A DNA stretch of 64,000 nucleotides from an uncultured Sphingobacteriales bacterium (GCA_937991535.1 CALKHN010000090.1:57558-121557); one strand, 5' to 3'. Shown: positions 51,329 through 60,947, counted from the stretch's first letter. Made by a program: numbers and translations. The notes: generated by a model not told the origin, from the letters alone.

Positions 51329-54300
51329 ATGAAATCCATTCTCTACTGCACGCTCTTTTTTCTTTTTTTTTCTTCCTGTAAACAAAATGTTCATTTGTTT
51401 CAATTGGTTCCTCCCGGGCATTCGGCTATTTATTTTAACAATAAGATCGTGGAGAATGATTCTATTAATCCTATTGATATAACCAACTTGTACAATGGAG
51501 GCGGCGTTGGCGTTGGCGATTTCAATAACGATGGATTGCAGGATATTTATTTCACAGGTAGCATGGTAACGAATAAGCTATACCTGAATAAAGGAAAATT
51601 AAAATTTGAGGACATTACCAATAGTGCCGGGGTAGATGGCAATGGTAAGTGGTGCAGGGGAGTAGCTGTTGTGGATATCAATAACGACGGATGGATGGAT
51701 ATGTATGTTTGTGCATCAATGGATGAAAACCCGGAAAAAAGAAAAAACCTCCTTTATATTAACCAGGGCTTAGATAAAAAGGGCTTGCCTTCTTTTAAAG
51801 AACAGGCTGCCGCTTATGGATTGGATGATACTACCCATTCTACCATGGCCAGCTTTTTTGACTACGATAACGATGGCGACCTGGATATGTACCTTGCGGT
51901 AAATGAGATTCTCCCAAACATAAATCCTTCCGTTTTTAAACCTAAAATTACAGATGGGTCTTTCCCGAGTACAGGGCGCCTTTACAGGAATACCATGGAC
52001 AGCTTGTCCGGCCATCCCGTATTTACCAATGTTACCCAACAGGCAGGGCTTACTTTAGAAGGCTATGCACATGGCGTAACCATTGCAGATATCAATAAAG
52101 ACGGATGGAAAGATATTTTTGTGACCAATGATTTTATTTCAAACGACCTGCTGTACATCAATAATCATGACGGAACCTTTACAGATAAAGCCGTATCCTA
52201 TCTTAAACATACTTCCGCAAACGGAATGGGACAGGATATCACAGACATCAATAACGACGGATTGGCGGATATAATAGAATTAGACATGAGCCCGGAAGAC
52301 AATTACCGAAAAAAAATGATGCTGAATTCAGGCAGTTATCAAATATTTCAACTCAACGACTTCTTCAAATACCAATACCAGTATGTAAGAAATACCCTGC
52401 AAATTAACCTGGGGCCGGTTGTAAATGCAAATGATTCAATTGGCGACCCGGTCTTCAGTGATATCGGCTTCTTTTCAGGCATTTCAGAAACAGACTGGAG
52501 CTGGACCCCTTTGGTTGCCGATTTTAACAACGATGGCCTCCGGGACCTGGTGGTGACCAATGGTTTTCCAAAAGATATAACCGATCACGACTTTATCGTT
52601 TACCGGCAGGAGCCTACACCAATCGCTTCAAAATCCAGCATCCTGTCGCAGATTCCGGAAGTGAAAATACACAACTATGCTTTTCAGAATAAAGGCAATT
52701 GCAGCTTTAGCGATGTGTCGGGCGATTGGGGCTTAAAAAACAAAGTTTCCTTTTCAAACGGCGCGGTATATGCCGACCTCGATAACGACGGCGACCTTGA
52801 TATGGTTATAAATAACATCAACGATGAAGCTTTTGTATACAGGAATACATTAATAGATTCAAAGGAAAACAATACACATTATTTGTCCGTAAAATTGGCA
52901 GGTGATCGTTTAAATTTAAATGGAATAGGCGCATGGGTAGAAATTTACTATGGAAATACGCGGCAAGTTTATGAACAAACGCCTTACCGGGGTTACCTGT
53001 CTTCTATCCAGTTAAATCCTCATTTCGGAATCGGCACGGTAACCCGCATAGACTCCCTGGTTGTTAAATGGCCGGATGGAAGCAAAGAACTTATAAAAAA
53101 TGTAGCCGCAGATCAAACTATACCATTGAATAAAAAGAATGCAAAAGATAAACACGACTGGCAGCTTCCGGTTATAGCGGCTCACACTTTATTTAAAGAT
53201 GTTACAGCATCACTGGGTATTCAATATAAACATTCGCAAATGGATTATATTGATTTTAATATTCAAAAGTTATTGCCTCACAAATTTTCGGAATATGGGC
53301 CATCCCTCGCCGCAGGAGATGTGAATGGCGATGGATTGGATGATATCATTGCAGGAGGAAATTCCTTATTTGCAACAACGCTTTTATTACAACTGCATAA
53401 CGGTTCCTTTTTGCAAAAAGCAATAACCCAACCAACCGAATTAAGGGATGTTCATTACCAGGATATGGGTACTATTCTTTTTGATGCAGACGGAGATGGT
53501 GACCTGGATCTTTACCTGGCGCGGGGCGGATATGAAAGCAAACCCAATACGGCAGCTTACCGGGACCAGTTTTTTATCAATGACGGAAAAGGTAATTTTA
53601 CCACCGACTCCCTGGCGCTGCCACAAAATCTTGTAAGCAAATCGTGTGTAAGAGTTGCAGATTATGACAAGGATGGAGACCCTGATCTTTTTATTGCCGG
53701 CAGAATAGAACCCTGGAATTATCCCAAAGCAGTATCCAGTTTTATTTATAGGAACGATTCAAAAAACGGGCGTATACAATTCTCCGATGTAACCGCCGGG
53801 GTTGCAAATGAATTAAATAATATTGGACTGGTTTGTGATGCCCTGTTTACTGATTTTGATAATGATGGCTGGTCGGACCTGGTGCTGGCCGGAGAATGGA
53901 TGCCACTTACCTTTTTTAAAAATGATAAGGGCCATTTTAAAAATGCAACTGCAAAAACAGGCTTGTCCAATGAAGTTGGATGGTGGAACAGCATTGCGGC
54001 AGGCGATTTTGACAATGATGGAGATATGGATTATATAGCCGGCAACCTGGGTCAGAATTCTTTTTATAAGGCAAGCGCACAATACCCGGTATCCGTGTAT
54101 GCCAAAGACTTTGATAACAACAGCAGCTACGATGCCTTCTTGTCGTTGTACCTGCCGGCCAGCCAGGATTCTCCCAGAAAAAAAGAATTTCCGGCGCACT
54201 TAAGAGATGACGCGATAAAGCAAATGACGGCAATAAAGGCAAAGTTTCAGAATTTCAAATCATACGCGGGGGCTACGATGGACCAGTTGCTTACAAAAGA

Positions 54301-54904
54301 TCAGTTAAAAGACGCATTAATATTAAGGGCCAATAACTTCAGCTCCAGCTATTGCAGAAACGATGGCGATGGTAAATTCACTTTAACGCCCCTGCCCTTT
54401 ATGGCCCAGTTGTCTGCTTTAAACGGTATGGTAACTGATGATTTTGATGGAGATGGCAACCTGGATGTAGTAATGAATACCAACGATTATGGATCGGAAG
54501 TTACAACAGGCCGTTACGATGCATTGAATGGCCTGGTGCTGAAGGGGGATGGCAAAGGAAACTTCATTGCTCAATCCATTCTTGAAAGCGGCATTTTTAT
54601 TCCCGGCAATGGGAAGGCATTGGTAAAACTCAGAAGCAAAGATGGTAAATACCTGCTGGCTGCTGCACAAAACCGTGCACCGCTGAAAGTGTATGAACTT
54701 AAAAACGATATTATTCATATTCCTTTGCAAGCGCATGAAATAAATGCTGAAATTGTTTACAGAGACGGTAAAAAACAAAGACGGGAATGTTATTATGGCT
54801 TTTCTTTTCTGTCGCAATCAGCAAGGTTTTTGAGTGTTGATAAGAATACGGCTTCCGTAATCATTTCGGATAACAAAGGCAAAACACGGAAACTGAATTT
54901 TTAA
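51329..54904 (+). CDS. CRTAC1-family exported lipoprotein with FG-GAP/VCBS and ASPIC-UnbV repeats
   Basis: 1,191 residues from the ATG at 51329 (MKSILYCTLFFLFFSSCKQN); lipobox FFSSC. At least eight FG-GAP-like calcium sites of form DxNxDGxxD are readable (DFNNDGLQD, DINNDGWMD, DYDNDGDLD, DINKDGWKD, DFNNDGLRD, DLDNDGDLD, DGDGDLD, DKDGDPD, DFDNDGWSD, DFDNDGDMD). An ASPIC/UnbV domain (GIGAWVEIYYG, YLSSIQLNPHFGIG, VVKWPDGSKE) lies near 530-605. Such long repeat lipoproteins are frequent next to SusCD pairs; a surface glycan-binding or adhesive role is inferred. Divergent from susC, sharing its control region. Confidence 0.9.
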   Translation: MKSILYCTLFFLFFSSCKQNVHLFQLVPPGHSAIYFNNKIVENDSINPIDITNLYNGGGVGVGDFNNDGLQDIYFTGSMVTNKLYLNKGKLKFEDITNSAGVDGNGKWCRGVAVVDINNDGWMDMYVCASMDENPEKRKNLLYINQGLDKKGLPSFKEQAAAYGLDDTTHSTMASFFDYDNDGDLDMYLAVNEILPNINPSVFKPKITDGSFPSTGRLYRNTMDSLSGHPVFTNVTQQAGLTLEGYAHGVTIADINKDGWKDIFVTNDFISNDLLYINNHDGTFTDKAVSYLKHTSANGMGQDITDINNDGLADIIELDMSPEDNYRKKMMLNSGSYQIFQLNDFFKYQYQYVRNTLQINLGPVVNANDSIGDPVFSDIGFFSGISETDWSWTPLVADFNNDGLRDLVVTNGFPKDITDHDFIVYRQEPTPIASKSSILSQIPEVKIHNYAFQNKGNCSFSDVSGDWGLKNKVSFSNGAVYADLDNDGDLDMVINNINDEAFVYRNTLIDSKENNTHYLSVKLAGDRLNLNGIGAWVEIYYGNTRQVYEQTPYRGYLSSIQLNPHFGIGTVTRIDSLVVKWPDGSKELIKNVAADQTIPLNKKNAKDKHDWQLPVIAAHTLFKDVTASLGIQYKHSQMDYIDFNIQKLLPHKFSEYGPSLAAGDVNGDGLDDIIAGGNSLFATTLLLQLHNGSFLQKAITQPTELRDVHYQDMGTILFDADGDGDLDLYLARGGYESKPNTAAYRDQFFINDGKGNFTTDSLALPQNLVSKSCVRVADYDKDGDPDLFIAGRIEPWNYPKAVSSFIYRNDSKNGRIQFSDVTAGVANELNNIGLVCDALFTDFDNDGWSDLVLAGEWMPLTFFKNDKGHFKNATAKTGLSNEVGWWNSIAAGDFDNDGDMDYIAGNLGQNSFYKASAQYPVSVYAKDFDNNSSYDAFLSLYLPASQDSPRKKEFPAHLRDDAIKQMTAIKAKFQNFKSYAGATMDQLLTKDQLKDALILRANNFSSSYCRNDGDGKFTLTPLPFMAQLSALNGMVTDDFDGDGNLDVVMNTNDYGSEVTTGRYDALNGLVLKGDGKGNFIAQSILESGIFIPGNGKALVKLRSKDGKYLLAAAQNRAPLKVYELKNDIIHIPLQAHEINAEIVYRDGKKQRRECYYGFSFLSQSARFLSVDKNTASVIISDNKGKTRKLNF

Positions 54905-54990
54905 TGGTAAAGTCGTTTGAATACAACAAATAAAAGATTGAAATAAGATATTGCTATTTTTTTAAGATTAAACAGTTTACAGCATTATTG

Positions 54991-55719
54991 CTATCTTCTG
55001 CTCTCAATGGTGTAAACGAAACTATCGGCCCTGTAGAAGCCCAGGTTATATTCAATAGGTCGTTCTCCCTGGTCAAAAACAAACCTTTTTCTGCATAGAA
55101 CAGGAGCGCCGGGAGTAAGATTCAGTTTGCGTGCAATGAACTTATCGGCCGCTTTTGCAGTGATTTCTTCCTTTGAGAGGCTGGCTACCACCAGGTGATC
55201 TTTTTCTAATATTTCATATAGTGGTCTTTGAAAGTCTTCCTTACCGGTAAGTCCAACCCGCGGATGAAAATAAGACACAAAATACACAAAAGGGCCTTCG
55301 GGACGCCCTCTCAGCCTTTCTATTTTCAAAACCTTTTTGTTTGACCTGATCTCGAAAAAATTGGCTACCGTTTCTTCCGGTTTGACCCAGCTCAGCTTAG
55401 TTTCAAAATTCTTAATCGGTATTTTCCGGGCTTCCATTTCCTGGGAAAAACTTAACCAGTTAACCGATTTTGAACTTACTATACTATCGCTAACTTTGGT
55501 TCCAACACCTTTCTTTCTTATCAGCAGGCCCTCATATACGAGCTTATTTATAGCCAGTCGTAAAGTGCTTCGGGAAATAGCCAACTGTTTGGCAAGCTCA
55601 ATTTCATTGGGCAGTAGCTTTCCCTTTGCGTATTGCGGGCTGCGTATAATTTTTCTCAAAAGTTCCTCTGCCTGTATGTGTAGTGGTATATGATTTTTGT
55701 GATCAATTGAAAAATTCAT
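54991..55719 (-). CDS. GntR family regulator, HutC subfamily (UTRA ligand domain)
   Basis: 242 residues. An N-terminal winged helix at about 8-75: PLHIQAEELLRKIIRSPQYAKGKLLPNEIELAKQL with recognition helix SRSTLRLAINKLVYEGLL. A UTRA domain follows at about 95-238 (VLKIERLRGRPEGPFVYFVSYF, YEILEKDHLVVASLSKEEITA, GAPVLCRKRFVFDQGERPIEYNLGFYRADSF). Regulators of this type sense sugar phosphates or small acids and act mainly as repressors. It is convergent to the CRTAC1 gene and divergent from an FAD oxidoreductase gene. Candidate sites are at 32366 and 51081. Confidence 0.93.
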   Translation of the reverse strand: MNFSIDHKNHIPLHIQAEELLRKIIRSPQYAKGKLLPNEIELAKQLAISRSTLRLAINKLVYEGLLIRKKGVGTKVSDSIVSSKSVNWLSFSQEMEARKIPIKNFETKLSWVKPEETVANFFEIRSNKKVLKIERLRGRPEGPFVYFVSYFHPRVGLTGKEDFQRPLYEILEKDHLVVASLSKEEITAKAADKFIARKLNLTPGAPVLCRKRFVFDQGERPIEYNLGFYRADSFVYTIESRR

Positions 55720-55835
55720 GTCTGAAAATGTTGTGCAATATTACATTTTTTACAGATAATATATTAAATACAAATAGAATGCATGGTTCATGTGTCCGGA
55801 TTATAATGAACCTGCTCATCGCTGGCAGAATTATA

Positions 55836-55843
55836 TAAATTTG
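55836..55843 (+). promoter_or_regulatory. Candidate -7 element (TAAATTTG) for the FAD oxidoreductase operon
   Basis: Exact TAnnTTTG match, 44 bases before the ATG at 55888. No good TTG element 19 bases upstream. Confidence 0.4.
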
Positions 55844-55887
55844 CAGCAAAGCCAGTCTCTTCTATTCATAAATTGCTGATTTGTACA

Positions 55888-57261
55888 ATGATAGAATTTA
55901 TTAATCACCACCGAATTCCTTTACTCGCCGAAACAGACATCCTGGTAATAGGCGCAGGTTCTGCTGGCTGTTTGGCTGCGTTAGCTGCAAGGCAAAGCCG
56001 GAAATATGAAGTAATGCTGGTTGAACGCTATGGTTTTCCCGGCGGCACATCCACGCAGATGCTTGATACATTTTATGGATTTTTCACACCGGGGGAAGCA
56101 CCCAAAAAAATTGTGTCGGGTTTGGCGGATACGATCATAAATAAGCTGGATCAAACGGGAGATATTTTTTTACGTCCGAATACTTACGGAGCGGGAACAG
56201 GCGTAAATTATAACCCGGAACGTTTAAAACATGTGTGGGATCAAAAAATTATTGAAGCCGGTATCCGTTTTTTACTGCATACCACTTTGGTTGACACCGT
56301 AAATGAAGAAGCGGAAAAACAGAGTTGTATTTTCTGGAACAAAAGTGGATTTTATAAAGTTAAAGCCAAAAGAGTTATTGATGCTTCCGGCGATGCTGAT
56401 TTTTGTCATTTGGCAGGATTTTCTTATGAAGTGGCCGGTGAGTCGGAGCCTGCTCAAAGTATGACTACTACTTTCAGGATGAGCAATGTGAACTTAGATA
56501 AATTTGAACAGGCAGGTGGTAAAAAAATGATGAATGTAAAAATGAAAGCCGCATTTGAAACAGGAAGCTATGCATTGCCCCGGAAAGAAGGATCGGCTCA
56601 TGAAATGTGCCAGGAAGGATGCATATCTACGGTGGCGGTGAAAGTAGGTAATTTAAATCCGTTAAATGTGGAAGAGCTCACCCAGGCTGAGATAGAAGGC
56701 CGGAAACAAGCATTCGTTTTCGAGGAGTTCTTTAGAATTGAAGTTCCGGGGTATGAAGCATCAAAGATCATCGGTCTTTCACACCAGATAGGTGTTCGGG
56801 AAACCAGGCGTGTATATGGTGAATATCGCCTCACTAAGGATGATTGCTTATCGGGCAATATCCCCCGGGATAGTATTTTTCTCTGCGGTGCGCCTATTGA
56901 AGATCATCGCACAGCCCAAAACGGAGAGAGTGAAACTTTCTGGCAATACATTCCTGATAATGGAGTGTATGGCGTTCCCTACGGAACGATCGTGCCCAAA
57001 GGCAGCACATTGGCCTGGGTGGCTGGACGTTGTTTTTCCGCTACGCATGATGCGCACGCCTCCTGCCGCTCAATGGCTCAAACCATGAGCATGGGACAAG
57101 CTGCAGGATTAGCTGCTGTATTATCGCTGGATGAAGATATAGCCGCTCATGCCCTGGATATTTCTACATTACAATCAAAACTGCAACAAACGGGAACCGT
57201 ATTGGAAATGCCTGATGGATTGGCAGATACCAGCAGGAATGGCTGGAGAAATAATTTTTGA
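55888..57261 (+). CDS. FAD-dependent oxidoreductase
   Basis: 457 residues from the ATG at 55888 (MIEFINHHRIPLLAETDILV). FAD motif DILVIGAGSAGCLAALAA at 18-35 and VERYGFPGGTST; ASGDADFCHLAGF in the middle; C-terminal GVPYGTIVPKG, WVAGRCFSATHDAHASCRSMAQTMSMGQAAGLAA. This belongs to the FAD_oxidored group, whose members are often found in sugar-utilisation loci. The substrate is unknown. It is followed by a phosphotriesterase-like gene after 116 bases, and likely transcribed with it. Confidence 0.88.
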   Translation: MIEFINHHRIPLLAETDILVIGAGSAGCLAALAARQSRKYEVMLVERYGFPGGTSTQMLDTFYGFFTPGEAPKKIVSGLADTIINKLDQTGDIFLRPNTYGAGTGVNYNPERLKHVWDQKIIEAGIRFLLHTTLVDTVNEEAEKQSCIFWNKSGFYKVKAKRVIDASGDADFCHLAGFSYEVAGESEPAQSMTTTFRMSNVNLDKFEQAGGKKMMNVKMKAAFETGSYALPRKEGSAHEMCQEGCISTVAVKVGNLNPLNVEELTQAEIEGRKQAFVFEEFFRIEVPGYEASKIIGLSHQIGVRETRRVYGEYRLTKDDCLSGNIPRDSIFLCGAPIEDHRTAQNGESETFWQYIPDNGVYGVPYGTIVPKGSTLAWVAGRCFSATHDAHASCRSMAQTMSMGQAAGLAAVLSLDEDIAAHALDISTLQSKLQQTGTVLEMPDGLADTSRNGWRNNF

Positions 57262-57377
57262 TCAGCGGTTAGCAGTCAGGTATCAGAATCAGTATGTCGT
57301 TAAAGGTTGATGTCGTCACCAACCTGCAAAAATTTGGGTTATACCAAAAATGATTGAACGCAATAAATAATGTATAT

Positions 57378-58340
57378 ATGCCATCAACTAAAGCCCCGTT
57401 TGTTCGTACGGTTCTGGGAGATATCGCTCCTGCAGAAATGGGACTTACCTATTCGCACGAGCATATTATTATTGAGGAAAGTTATCCCACCCTGCAGGAT
57501 CCATTGTTTCTTTTGAACGATGTAGATAAAGTTTCGAAAGAATTAAAAAGTTTTTACGAAGCAGGGGGACGAACCATGGTTGACACCATGCCCGCTGACT
57601 GTGGCCGTAATGTGCTCAAACTTGCTGAAGTATCCCTCAGAACAGGTGTAAATATTATAGCGCCTACCGGCATTCATCTCGAAAAATATTATCTACCCAA
57701 TCACTGGCGATATACATACACAGAAGATCAACTGACCCAGTTATTTATAGATGATGTGCTGATCGGAATTGATGCCAATGATTACAATGGGCCCTATGTT
57801 AACCGCACTACGCATAAGGCGGGTATGATTAAGCTGGCTACCGGCGATGAAAAAATCACTGCCCACCAGGAGAAAATATTTCATGCGGTGGTGAATACCC
57901 ACCTTGAAACCGGCGTGCCTGTTTTAACCCATTCTAATTTTGGCAAACATGCCATTGACCAGGTGAATCTTTTTGAAAAGCTGGGAGCTCACCTGCAGCA
58001 CGTTGTTATTTCACATGTTGATCGCTGCCAGGATATTGGTTACAACCGCGCATTGCTTGAAACGGGAGTAAAAGTAGAATACGACAGCGCTTTCAGGTGG
58101 AAAGAAAAAGAAAACTGGACTTACAAACTTCTGCAAGCTTTATTACCAGATTTCCCTGACCAGATAACGATGGGAATGGATGCCGCCAAAAACAGCTACT
58201 GGCAATCCTATTGCGGTAAGCCCGGGCTGATTTTTTTGTTGACCACCTTTAAAGATGACCTGCAAAAGATGGGCTTAGGCCAGTACTACGAAAATATTTT
58301 TTTTAAAAATCCAACCCAGTTGTATTCATTTTTTAAATGA
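57378..58340 (+). CDS. Phosphotriesterase-family (amidohydrolase) metal hydrolase
   Basis: 320 residues from the ATG at 57378 (MPSTKAPFVRTVLGDIAP). The TIM-barrel metal ligands are readable: SHEH at about 24-27, GMIKLATG with the bridging Lys, LTHSNFGKH, ISHVDRCQD, and the final Asp in MGMDAAKNSYW. Family members hydrolyse lactones or phosphorylated sugar lactones rather than only organophosphates; PhpB-like proteins sit in sugar operons. Next to an FAD oxidoreductase, a possible pair is oxidation to a lactone followed by hydrolysis. This is inference. Confidence 0.88.
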   Translation: MPSTKAPFVRTVLGDIAPAEMGLTYSHEHIIIEESYPTLQDPLFLLNDVDKVSKELKSFYEAGGRTMVDTMPADCGRNVLKLAEVSLRTGVNIIAPTGIHLEKYYLPNHWRYTYTEDQLTQLFIDDVLIGIDANDYNGPYVNRTTHKAGMIKLATGDEKITAHQEKIFHAVVNTHLETGVPVLTHSNFGKHAIDQVNLFEKLGAHLQHVVISHVDRCQDIGYNRALLETGVKVEYDSAFRWKEKENWTYKLLQALLPDFPDQITMGMDAAKNSYWQSYCGKPGLIFLLTTFKDDLQKMGLGQYYENIFFKNPTQLYSFFK

Positions 58341-58376
58341 CAACTTTTAATCTTCCTTGTTGTACACATTCCCGCC

Positions 58377-58566
58377 GTTGTTGGTGTTCGTGGGCGGGTA
58401 TGAGGGAGGCATCACCAGCAACAGGAGGTGATATTTGATTGAGGAGTGATATGAAAGAAGCGGGAATTGCCTTAAAGCATAATTGGTCGTCACCAGCACT
58501 ATTTGGTGTTCCCGCGCCGCCGTTGTTGCGTATGTAGGGGAGGGATGTGCGGAGTATACCAACAAC
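58377..58566. repeat. REP-like hairpin units next to the RAYT remnant
   Basis: Unit 1: GTTGTTGGTG (58377-58386) pairs with CACCAGCAAC (58413-58422), with a G-rich loop containing GGGCGGG. Unit 2: GTTGTTG (58522-58528) pairs with CAACAAC (58560-58566), again around a G-rich loop (AGGGGAGGG). Both share the flank CCGCCGTTGTTG. A shorter CACCA/TGGTG pairing lies between them near 58491-58508. Two related palindromes beside a transposase of the REP-associated family fit a decayed REPtron. Confidence 0.6.
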
Positions 58567-58639
58567 AGAAGGGCCTGGCGAAAAATATTGTTGGTGAAGC
58601 CTTCGCATTAGAAGATGATAGCATAAAGCTTATTATCAT

Positions 58640-59013
58640 CCTGCACATCAAATAAAAAGATATCTGCAAACAAATAATCCACCGCAATTATTAAATTATT
58701 TATCAGGCAAAAACGATCGCCAGTATCAGTTCTGGAAACGTGACCCTCTGGCTATTCCGTTAAGTACGATAAAAATATTAGAACAAAAACCGGAATATAT
58801 ACATAATAATCCTGTGGCTGAAAAAAATGGGCATTATGTAACCTGCCTGAAGATTACAGGTGGAGTAGTGCAAGGTTCTATTTAAAAGGCGTTGATGAAT
58901 TTGGTTTCCTGACACATTATAAGGAGTGCGTGTTTCGGTGTGTGAAGACACACACCGATAGGGGAATTGTTGCAAATATACCACCGGTTGCACCAATGGC
59001 TATTCAGATTTAA
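58640..59013 (+). pseudogene. REP-associated tyrosine transposase (RAYT) C-terminal remnant
   Basis: One frame from about 58640 reads YLQTNNPPQLLNYLSGKN then QYQFWKRDPLAIPLSTIKIL, EQKPEYIHNNPVAEK and breaks in the A-run at 58821-58827. The +1 frame then reads KWALCNLPEDYRWSSARFYL and GVDEFGFLTHYKE and stays open to 59013. The QFWKRD, YIHNNPV and YRWSSARFY signatures are typical of the C-terminal half of IS200-like RAYT proteins. The N-terminal HUH and its His-hydrophobic-His motif are gone. Confidence 0.8.
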
Positions 59014-59232
59014 ACCCCATTCGGGGTACTTGAGCGCTGAGACTCTTTAAGTTGACGGCCATAGTGAGCCACCAACCGGTAGTGGAAAAATTGCCGTAAT
59101 CTCGAACTGATTTGTTCACCAGCATCTGTAAGCCCGAAAAAATTTTCTTACAACAATATCATAGTAGCGCTGTCTGTCTTTTAAAGCCCGGATACTTCTT
59201 ATGCGGGGAACTGGCATGCTCCTACTTTATTT

Positions 59233-60318
59233 ATGGGAAAAAAAATATTTGTTCTTTTATGGACTATTGTAATGCCCTTACTAGCCTGGATCGGCTATTT
59301 TTGTATTCCGTTATTTGATAGTTATATATATGCTCTCTTTCTAAGCACATTACTTGTAGGCTCTGTGCTTGCTGCTGTCCACCATGCTGAAGTTATAGCG
59401 TTCAGGGTTGGAGAGCCATTTGGAACACTACTACTGGCATTAGCAATTACGATCATTGAAGTAGCGCTGATCGTTGCGCTTATGCTGACGGGTGGCGAGC
59501 TTGAAACAAAGGCGTTTGCCCGGGATACAGTGTTGGCTTCTGTGATGATTATTCTTACAGGCATCATCGGGCTATGCATTGTAGTTGGCGCAGCGAGATA
59601 CAAAGAGCAGGCTTTTGAGCTTCAGGGAGTAAGTGCAGCGCTGGTTACGCTTACAACTATACTGGTGTTCTCTCTGATTTTACCTAACTATACACTAAGT
59701 GCAGGGGTATCGGAATATAATACGATTCAACTTGGTTTTGTTGCAGTGCTTTGCGTAGTACTCTATATTACTTTTATCATGATCCAGGCCACCAGGCATC
59801 GTCCCTATTTTTTATCGCCTGAAACAACAAAAGATGAGGATATCCTTCCGCAAAAGCCTACCACCAGGATAACTTTTATAAGCGCGGTCATCCTGTTGTT
59901 ATGCCTGGGAATAGTTGTGCTGCTCGCTAAATCCCTTGCGCCACATATAGAAGAAACAATATTGAAAGCCGGGGCGCCTAAATCCCTTGTAGGCGTTATT
60001 ATTGCTGCAATTGTTTTATTACCGGAGGGGCTGGCAGCGTTCAGGGCTGCCACCAAAAATCGCCTGCAAACAAGCCTTAATCTGGCGCTGGGCTCGGCAC
60101 TCGCCAGCATAGGACTTACCATACCTGCCGTGGCAACTGTATCTATTATCACCGGCGTACATCTCACCTTGGGTATAGATATGAAAGCAATGGTATTATT
60201 GCTGTTAGCTCAGTTCACTATTATTGTTTCCCTGGCTACAGGCCGCACTAACATACTGCAGGGGATTGTGCTGTTAGCCATATTCCTGCTCTATATATTT
60301 TTGATTATTGTTCCTTGA
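59233..60318 (+). CDS. ChaA-like calcium/sodium:proton antiporter
   Basis: 361 residues with about 11 membrane segments. CaCA superfamily repeats: GEPFGTLLLALAITIIEVAL near 61-80 and PEGLAAFRAATKNRLQTSLN plus ALGSALASIGLTIPAVA near 257-295, each with the acidic residues of the ion site. It exchanges Ca2+ or Na+ for protons across the inner membrane. Single gene with a terminator about 165 bases downstream. Confidence 0.92.
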   Translation: MGKKIFVLLWTIVMPLLAWIGYFCIPLFDSYIYALFLSTLLVGSVLAAVHHAEVIAFRVGEPFGTLLLALAITIIEVALIVALMLTGGELETKAFARDTVLASVMIILTGIIGLCIVVGAARYKEQAFELQGVSAALVTLTTILVFSLILPNYTLSAGVSEYNTIQLGFVAVLCVVLYITFIMIQATRHRPYFLSPETTKDEDILPQKPTTRITFISAVILLLCLGIVVLLAKSLAPHIEETILKAGAPKSLVGVIIAAIVLLPEGLAAFRAATKNRLQTSLNLALGSALASIGLTIPAVATVSIITGVHLTLGIDMKAMVLLLLAQFTIIVSLATGRTNILQGIVLLAIFLLYIFLIIVP

Positions 60319-60481
60319 TAAAAAGGAAAGAGTATTACATGGTTTTACTTTTAACTGTCCCGCCCATTATAAAGACTACAGGAATTGTGTGAATTATGTA
60401 AGTCATTTTGTAAACCGTGTAAGAATCAGCACCGCTTACCAGCTTACCTTTAAGCTGGTTTTTCATAGGATATTGGATTTT

Positions 60482-60519
60482 AAAACAAGGGCTGGATGTC
60501 TATCCTGGCCCTTTGTTTT
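60482..60519 (+). terminator. Terminator-like hairpin after the antiporter gene
   Basis: AAAACAAGGGC (60482-60492) pairs with GCCCTTTGTTTT (60508-60519) with one bulged base; inner CTGG/CCTGG pairing extends it. The last part ends in TTTTA. Confidence 0.7.
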
Positions 60520-60581
60520 ACTATTAATGTTTATAAACTATTATCCTGTTACTTAAAATTATACATTAAAATATTTTACTC

Positions 60582-60947
60582 ATGAAAAATGAAGAAACAA
60601 ATGAAGCAGAAGAATCATCTGAGTTTGAAAAATCCAAGGCACATATTATTGTTGAAATCATAGAATATATGGCCAACTCAGTTGTAATTAAAACCATCAT
60701 AAAAAAATCTACCGGTAATATCAGCATTATGTCTTTCGACAGTGGCGAAGGCTTGACAGAAAAAATATCTCCGTTTGATACATTTGTGCAGATCATAGAA
60801 GGTAAGGCTGAAATTGTTATTAATAAAATATCCAACCTGCTTACTTCCGGCCAGGGTATCATTATTCCTGCACATTCATCTAATTATATAAAGCCAAACG
60901 GCAGGTTCAAAATGATATCAACTGTTATTAAAAGCGGATATGAATAA
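60582..60947 (+). CDS. Small cupin-domain protein
   Basis: 121 residues. A cupin-like core at about 45-115: ISIMSFDSGEGLTEKISPFDTFVQIIEGKAEIVI, then LLTSGQGIIIPAHSSNYIKP. The usual metal His pair of motif 1 is replaced (no HxH), with only one His in motif 2, so metal binding is doubtful. A sensory or binding role is possible. It precedes a soluble histidine kinase gene by 74 bases on the same strand, which might be a functional pair. Confidence 0.82.
   Translation: MKNEETNEAEESSEFEKSKAHIIVEIIEYMANSVVIKTIIKKSTGNISIMSFDSGEGLTEKISPFDTFVQIIEGKAEIVINKISNLLTSGQGIIIPAHSSNYIKPNGRFKMISTVIKSGYE

Larger units (their letters stand above)
58341..59232. other. Long gene-free region with decayed RAYT and REP units
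   Basis: 892 bases with no intact gene. The left third holds palindromic repeat units and the middle a broken transposase remnant, both listed separately. From 59014 to 59232 nothing recognisable was found. Confidence 0.6.

Noticed and set aside
58347..58687. Small minus-strand ORFs
   Set aside because: They lie across REP palindromes and the RAYT remnant and match nothing.
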